This document shows, one piece after another, positions 14,617 to 18,275 of a stretch of 18,275 nucleotides of DNA. Positions within the stretch are counted from its first letter, which is position 1. Each line of letters begins with the position of its first letter. The stretch covers positions 1-18,275 of the forward strand of contig JAAZYT010000098.1 of NCBI GenBank assembly GCA_014239505.1, in the 5' to 3' direction. Under the pieces are notes generated by a model. The model was not told where the DNA came from and ran no database searches. It was given only the letters and a program-made list of their open reading frames with translations. Origin of the DNA: Fidelibacterota bacterium (lineage in GTDB: Bacteria; Fidelibacterota; Marinisomatia; Marinisomatales; TCS55). Both the position numbers and the translations under genes were made by a program.

Positions 14617-15165
14617 CTAGTTCCTTAATTGAGTTAGCTGAACACCATCTTTATTATCAATTTCTTTTACAAAAACTTTTATATGTTCACCCTCATGTGT
14701 AGGAATATTATTTCCAATAAAGTCTGCTTTAATTGGAATTTCACGATGACCACGATCGACAAGAACAGCAAGTTGAATTTTTTGTGGACGACCAAAAGCA
14801 TTTAATTCATCCATAGCTGCTCTAATTGTTCTTCCTGTAAAAAGTACATCATCAACAAGAACAACAATTTTATCATCTATTGAATCATTTATATCAGTTC
14901 CTTTTACTTGTGGAACAACAAGTCGCTCACGAAAATCATCTCGATGAAAAGTTATATCTAAAAATCCTATTGGAGTTTTTTTACCAGAAATTTTTTGAAT
15001 TAATGCTTGTAGTCTTTTAGCAAGAGGTTCTCCGCGAGAAAGAATACCAATAAGCATAAGTTCATTAGCACCATGATTGCGCTCTAAAATTTCGTGGGCT
15101 AAACGAGTAATAGAACGATCAATAGCCTCAGAATTCATTATATTTTTTATCTTTGGTGATGCCAT
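14617..15165 (-). CDS. pyrR: PyrR: pyrimidine operon regulator / uracil phosphoribosyltransferase-like protein
   Basis: PyrR binds a stem-loop in pyr mRNA when UMP or UTP is high and promotes transcription termination; many members also have uracil phosphoribosyltransferase activity. The 182-residue protein shows the PRPP-binding signature VVLVDDVLFTGRTIRAAMDEL (about 94-114), ITRLAHEILERN near the start, LMLIGILSRGEPLAKRL, and LAVLVDRGHREIPIKADFIG. The start is the ATG at 15163-15165: a strong Shine-Dalgarno AAGGAGG (15171-15177) lies five bases upstream. The GTG at 15171 would begin inside that Shine-Dalgarno and is rejected. pyrB follows eight bases after the stop. The leader just upstream contains the expected PyrR attenuator, so pyrR is probably autoregulated. 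Confidence 0.96.
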   Translation of the reverse strand: MASPKIKNIMNSEAIDRSITRLAHEILERNHGANELMLIGILSRGEPLAKRLQALIQKISGKKTPIGFLDITFHRDDFRERLVVPQVKGTDINDSIDDKIVVLVDDVLFTGRTIRAAMDELNAFGRPQKIQLAVLVDRGHREIPIKADFIGNNIPTHEGEHIKVFVKEIDNKDGVQLTQLRN

Positions 15166-15170
15166 AGGCA

Positions 15171-15177
15171 CCTCCTT
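15171..15177 (-). promoter_or_regulatory. Strong Shine-Dalgarno of pyrR
   Basis: AAGGAGG on the minus strand, five bases before the ATG at 15165, is among the best ribosome-binding sites in this window; ribosomal protein genes here have none. It decides the ATG over the GTG at 15171. Together with the preceding and following bases (AGGAGGT, 15170-15176) it equals part of the terminator's 3' arm. Confidence 0.85.
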
Positions 15178-15182
15178 ATAAT

Positions 15183-15235
15183 AAAAAACCTCCTGGCAGA
15201 AAGATTGCGTTCCTTAGAAATCATAGTAGGAGGTT
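15183..15235 (-). terminator. Attenuator terminator in the pyrR leader
   Basis: An 8-bp perfect stem (15228-15235 with 15187-15194), a 33-base loop and a run of U from 15188 down to 15183. The loop contains the 3' arm of the antiterminator, which is how the two forms exclude each other. Expected to be conditional rather than constitutive. Confidence 0.8.
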
Positions 15236-15282
15236 ACATTACTGCCTTTACCTTCTCTCAGGAACGGTTTAAAAGACATTTG

Positions 15283-15312
15283 ATATTACATATTTTCAAT
15301 TATAGAAAACAA
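15283..15312 (-). promoter_or_regulatory. Candidate promoter of the pyrR operon
   Basis: TTGTTT (15307-15312) and TAATAT (15283-15288) on the minus strand are 18 bp apart. Initiation near 15276 would place the PyrR-binding loop within ten bases of the 5' end, a fitting layout. AT-rich surroundings make the hexamers weak evidence. The rest of 15271-15350 shows nothing else recognisable. Confidence 0.35.
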
Positions 15313-15350
15313 TATTTTACTCTTTAAAGTGTTATTACCAAAAATTAATT

Positions 15351-16286
15351 TTATATATTTTTTCTTATATTAATTAAAATATCATCTATATCATTTATAT
15401 TAAAATGATTCATATCTATAGTTAAATCTATATTTTCATTTTTAAACCATTGAATCTGTCGCTTCGCAAATTGACGCGTTTTAATTATTATTGTTTTTTC
15501 TAATGTGTCCAAGGTTAATTCACCTTTCAAATATGAAAGTATTTCACGATACCCAATTGAATCTAATGGATGTAAAGTTTGATTAGGGTATTTTTCAATT
15601 ATTTGCTTCACTTCTTCAATCCAACCATTGTTTAACATGTGATTAGTTCTTTGAGCAATACGATCTTTAAGAATTGAACGATCCCAATTTAAATACACTG
15701 TATAAAGATTTAACTTAGGTACCTCTGTTTGTTTTTGAGATTTAAAGTTTTTAGTGGGTGAGTTTCCTGTAGATTCTAATATCTCTAAAGCTCTAACTAT
15801 ACGTTTTTTATTATTTGGATGTATAGATTTAGCATAATCAGGGTCATACTTTATTAATTTAGATAACATTTCTTTAGAACCTTTTATATCATACTCCTCC
15901 TCAAGTCTTTTTCTAATATTATTGTCAGTTTTGCTTCCTAAAAAAATACCCTTTACTAATGCGCGATAATACAAACCAGCCCCACCGCAAATTAGAGGTG
16001 TTTTAAAACGCGTATGAATTTCTGAAATAGTTTTTTTAACAAGTGTAGAATATGAACCTGCAGAAACTGTTTCGGATAAAGGCAAAATATTAATTAAATG
16101 ATGAGGTATTCCAGCTTGTTCTAATTTTGTTGGTTGTGCTGTTCCAATATTCAACTCTTTATAAATTTGTCTAGAATCTAAACCAATGATTTCAGCATTA
16201 ATTTCTTTTGCGACTCTAACAGAAAACGTTGTCTTACCACTAGCAGTAGGGCCAATGATTGTTAAAATTCGATTTAAAAAATTAAT
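15351..16286 (-). CDS. miaA: tRNA dimethylallyltransferase MiaA, non-canonical start
   Basis: MiaA adds a dimethylallyl group to A37 of tRNAs reading UNN codons, improving reading-frame maintenance. The P-loop IIGPTASGKTTFSVRVA is coded upstream of the first ATG/GTG/TTG (a TTG at 16154), so a start there would delete the ATP/DMAPP-binding loop. Other motifs are GLDSRQIYKELNIGTAQP, LICGGAGLYYRALVKG and the C-terminal RQFAKRQIQWFKNE, all intact. The frame is open from just behind the mutL stop (16290-16292), in the same frame, but holds no ATG, GTG or TTG before the P-loop. Candidate starts are ATT at 16286 (311 residues) or ATT at 16268 (305 residues, beginning ILTIIGPTASGKT). Either length is normal. 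The exact start is uncertain; the gene assignment is firm. Confidence 0.9.
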   Translation of the reverse strand: MNFLNRILTIIGPTASGKTTFSVRVAKEINAEIIGLDSRQIYKELNIGTAQPTKLEQAGIPHHLINILPLSETVSAGSYSTLVKKTISEIHTRFKTPLICGGAGLYYRALVKGIFLGSKTDNNIRKRLEEEYDIKGSKEMLSKLIKYDPDYAKSIHPNNKKRIVRALEILESTGNSPTKNFKSQKQTEVPKLNLYTVYLNWDRSILKDRIAQRTNHMLNNGWIEEVKQIIEKYPNQTLHPLDSIGYREILSYLKGELTLDTLEKTIIIKTRQFAKRQIQWFKNENIDLTIDMNHFNINDIDDILINIRKNI

Positions 16287-16289
16287 AAA

Positions 16290-18050
16290 TTAAATTCTTT
16301 CAAATCGCCTATCTAACTCTTCAAGTGAGAGTTGTATAATAATAGGACGTCCATGAGGACAATAGTAGGGGTGCTTTGTTCCAAATAAACGATTAACCAA
16401 TTCTTTCATTTCTTGAATATTTAAAACATCACCAGCTTTAACAGCTGCCTTACATGAAAAGCTTGCTGCTAACGCTTCTTGAAAAGATGAATACTGTTTT
16501 TGACTTTCTAAGAAATTATCAAGCATTTCTTTAATAATATTTTTTTCATTTCCCCATGACATTTCTGAAGGAATTGCTTCAATCATTATAGTATTATTAC
16601 CAAATTCTTTTAATCGGAATCCCATTTTTTCTAAATATGGTAATACGTCTAATAGAATTGAAAATTGATCAGGAGAAAAATCCATTTCTTCAGGAAAAAG
16701 AAGTGTTTGTGCTGCCATTGGATTATTATCAAAAGCTGCCATAGCTTCTTCAAAAAGGACTCTTTCATGCGCTACATGTTGATCAATAATTACTAGTCCA
16801 CTAGCTATTGGTGAGACTATATACTTTGAATGAACTTGCCAAATATTCTCTAAATCCACTTTACCAGAATTTGGCTCAGGTCTAGATGCAAGTTGAGAAG
16901 CATATGATTTAGCACGATCAATCGTTGGTTTAAATTTAATGTCTACATTTGAAGATGTATTTAAATTAAAATTTTCTTGGTTAGGGTTAACCTCTCCTTC
17001 TTTAGGAATAAAAGTTATTGGAAAATCAAATTGGTTATCAAAAGAAGGTTTTTCAAAATCTGGGATTGTCTTTAATATTGGACTAATAGCTTCTTCTACC
17101 GCAGATTTAATTACATGATAAATTCGCCATTCATCCTTAAAACGCACCTCGGTTTTCATTGGATGTACATTAATATCTACTTCATTATGTGGTAAAACTA
17201 TATTTATAGCAAAAAATGGAAATTCTCCTCTATTAAGTATAGATTTATATGCATTATATACAGCAGAGTTCAATAACCGGTTTTTAATAAACCGACCATT
17301 TAGAAAAATATACTGTTCTCCTGGTCTAGTTCTAACAAGATTTAAGTTGCCAAGGAATCCAGCGATTGCATAATCTCCTTTTATAAAATTTAATTGTAAT
17401 AGCTGGTCTCTGTATGCTGGATCCATTACATGAACTATTCTATCTTCAAGGTCTTCATTATTTAGTTTGACTATATCTCTTCCATCAGAAATTAATTTGA
17501 AAGATATAGAAGGGTTAGACAATGCATATCTTCTGATCATTTCAACAATTTTTCTAAATTCGACTCTTGGACTTTTAAGAAATTTTCTCCGTGCTGGTGT
17601 GTTATAAAATAGATTTTGAATGGTGATACTTGTACCTTTTAACGCTGCTGCTGGCACTACATTACCTGCAACACCATTTTTTATCAATAGTTCAGCCCCA
17701 TCTTCATTTTTAATTTTGGAGATAATTTTTACTTCAGATACTGATGCTATACTTGCTAGCGCTTCTCCACGAAAACCAAGAGAATTTATTTTAAATATAT
17801 CTTCAAAAACACTAATCTTACTCGTACTAAAACGTTCAAAAGCTATGGGTAATTCTTTACTGCTAATTCCAGATCCATTATCAGAAACTTGAATTAACTG
17901 TTTGCCTCCCTTTTCGACAATTACCTTAATCTCATCTGCACCTGAATCAAGACTATTCTCAACCAACTCCTTTACTACCGAAGAAGGTCTTTCCACGACC
18001 TCTCCAGCAGAAATTTTATTTCTTAGATCTTTCGATAATTGTTTTATCAT
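16290..18050 (-). CDS. mutL: DNA mismatch repair protein MutL (endonuclease type)
   Basis: MutL couples mismatch recognition by MutS to strand removal. The N-terminal GHKL ATPase shows KELVENSLDSGA with Glu28 and Asn32, DNGSGI (57-62), STSK (75-78) and LGFRGEAL (91-98), then NGRFIKNR and HPMKTEVRF in the transducer domain. A low-complexity linker spans about 330-400. The C-terminal dimerisation domain carries the metal-dependent endonuclease motif as DQHVAHERVLFEE (Asp423 to Glu434; consensus DQHA(X)2E(X)4E, here with Val for Ala), plus SCKAAVKAGD and CPHGRP. The protein should therefore nick DNA itself, as in organisms lacking MutH. At 586 residues it is of normal size. The ATG overlaps the preceding gene's TGA as ATGA (18047-18050). 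miaA follows directly. Confidence 0.97.
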   Translation of the reverse strand: MIKQLSKDLRNKISAGEVVERPSSVVKELVENSLDSGADEIKVIVEKGGKQLIQVSDNGSGISSKELPIAFERFSTSKISVFEDIFKINSLGFRGEALASIASVSEVKIISKIKNEDGAELLIKNGVAGNVVPAAALKGTSITIQNLFYNTPARRKFLKSPRVEFRKIVEMIRRYALSNPSISFKLISDGRDIVKLNNEDLEDRIVHVMDPAYRDQLLQLNFIKGDYAIAGFLGNLNLVRTRPGEQYIFLNGRFIKNRLLNSAVYNAYKSILNRGEFPFFAINIVLPHNEVDINVHPMKTEVRFKDEWRIYHVIKSAVEEAISPILKTIPDFEKPSFDNQFDFPITFIPKEGEVNPNQENFNLNTSSNVDIKFKPTIDRAKSYASQLASRPEPNSGKVDLENIWQVHSKYIVSPIASGLVIIDQHVAHERVLFEEAMAAFDNNPMAAQTLLFPEEMDFSPDQFSILLDVLPYLEKMGFRLKEFGNNTIMIEAIPSEMSWGNEKNIIKEMLDNFLESQKQYSSFQEALAASFSCKAAVKAGDVLNIQEMKELVNRLFGTKHPYYCPHGRPIIIQLSLEELDRRFERI

Positions 18051-18275
18051 AAAATTATTTTTTTCATTGTTTTATCAAAAACAATTTTCCAATTTTTCTC
18101 AGCATCATTAATTAATTTGTGTACTAATTTTCTTTTTTTGTTACAATAACTATCATCATCAATTCCAATTAAATTTATTAATACATTCATAGCAGCTCCT
18201 CGCACTCCAGCTAAAGATACTTCAGCTGATACACCAGCATCACTTACTAAGTTTGGATTACCATTGTCAATTAAA
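18047..18275 (-). CDS. Cyclodeaminase/cyclohydrolase-family protein, 5' end outside window
   Basis: Only the last 75 codons are inside the window; the frame enters from the right edge and stops at the TGA 18047-18049, overlapping the mutL ATG. The visible part contains LIDNGNPNLVSDAGVSAEVSLAGVRGAAMNVLINL, the conserved C-terminal helical segment of the formiminotransferase-cyclodeaminase/methenyl-THF cyclohydrolase (FtcD C-terminal or FchA) family, followed by a charged helix ending KKIIL. Such proteins act on folate one-carbon units: deaminating formimino-THF or hydrolysing methenyl-THF. Whether an N-terminal formiminotransferase domain is fused cannot be known here. The 4-base overlap with mutL suggests one transcript. 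Family assignment rests on this short motif. Confidence 0.75.
   Translation of the reverse strand, partial: LIDNGNPNLVSDAGVSAEVSLAGVRGAAMNVLINLIGIDDDSYCNKKRKLVHKLINDAEKNWKIVFDKTMKKIIL

Larger units (their letters stand above)
15166..15270 (-). promoter_or_regulatory. PyrR-type attenuator leader of the pyrRBC operon
   Basis: The minus-strand leader holds three mutually exclusive structures. The binding loop (15250-15268) folds as ACC, bulged G, TTC, hexaloop CTGAGA, GAA, GGT; the loop fits the PyrR consensus CNGNGA. The antiterminator pairs CGTTCCT (15260-15266) with AGGAACG (15208-15214), breaking the binding loop. The terminator pairs AACCTCCT (15228-15235) with AGGAGGTT (15187-15194), ending in a U-run. 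A further complement is GGCAG/CTGCC (15242-15246 with 15195-15199). UMP-bound PyrR would stabilise the binding loop and so permit termination; without PyrR the antiterminator would form. Confidence 0.85.

Noticed and set aside
15166..15171. pyrR starting at the GTG at 15171
   Set aside because: That codon overlaps the Shine-Dalgarno AAGGAGG; the ATG at 15165 is correctly spaced from it.
15351..16154. miaA starting at the TTG at 16154
   Set aside because: This would remove the essential P-loop GPTASGKT and the start of the DSRQIY motif, both coded in the same frame upstream.
1..18275. Mobile elements, CRISPR arrays, defence genes or prophage
   Set aside because: No transposase, integrase, Cas-like protein, regularly spaced repeat or target-site duplication was seen; the content is housekeeping throughout.

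Overview
The window reads as AT-rich bacterial chromosome (by eye about one third G+C) made almost entirely of housekeeping genes. All genes lie on the minus strand except one, the class II ribonucleotide reductase gene nrdJ. Several features suggest an uncultured marine-type bacterium of the FCB (Bacteroidetes-like) superphylum, possibly Candidatus Marinimicrobia (SAR406): low GC, ribosomal protein genes without clear Shine-Dalgarno sites, promoter candidates of the TAnnTTTG type, and the gene order rplM-rpsI-rpsB-tsf-pyrH-frr. The taxon is an inference, and nothing in the window fixes it.

Layout, left to right. (1) 1-634: 3' truncated gene for a lipoprotein of the endonuclease/exonuclease/phosphatase fold. 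(2) 635-752: gap with a GC-rich 10-bp inverted repeat. (3) 753-5839: compact minus-strand unit, transcribed as LTA-synthase-like membrane sulfatase, VOC protein, DUF512 radical-SAM protein, der. (4) 5840-6288: very AT-rich divergent intergenic region with three DnaA-box-like 9-mers spaced exactly 11 bp apart, then a nrdJ promoter candidate. (5) 6289-8739: nrdJ, closed by a perfect 19-bp bidirectional terminator hairpin. (6) 8837-12302: translation block, transcribed rplM, rpsI, rpsB, tsf, pyrH, frr. (7) 12385-15270: pyrimidine block, transcribed leader, pyrR, pyrB, pyrC. (8) 15351-18275: miaA, mutL and the 3' end of a cyclodeaminase/cyclohydrolase-family gene.

How the parts work together. pyrR-pyrB-pyrC encode a regulator and two early UMP biosynthesis enzymes, and pyrH, a few genes downstream on the same strand, makes UDP from UMP. 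The pyrR leader contains what looks like a complete PyrR attenuator: a binding loop with a CNGNGA hexaloop, a competing antiterminator, and a U-tailed terminator. Its terminator arm also carries a second copy of the pyrR Shine-Dalgarno sequence. NrdJ turns ribonucleotides into deoxyribonucleotides, and the DnaA boxes upstream suggest a link between dNTP supply and replication.

The points most worth a second look are the pyrR leader with its possible dual control, the DnaA-box triplet, the missing canonical start codon of miaA directly behind the mutL stop, and the unexplained structured gap at 678-741. No mobile element, CRISPR array, tRNA or rRNA gene was seen.
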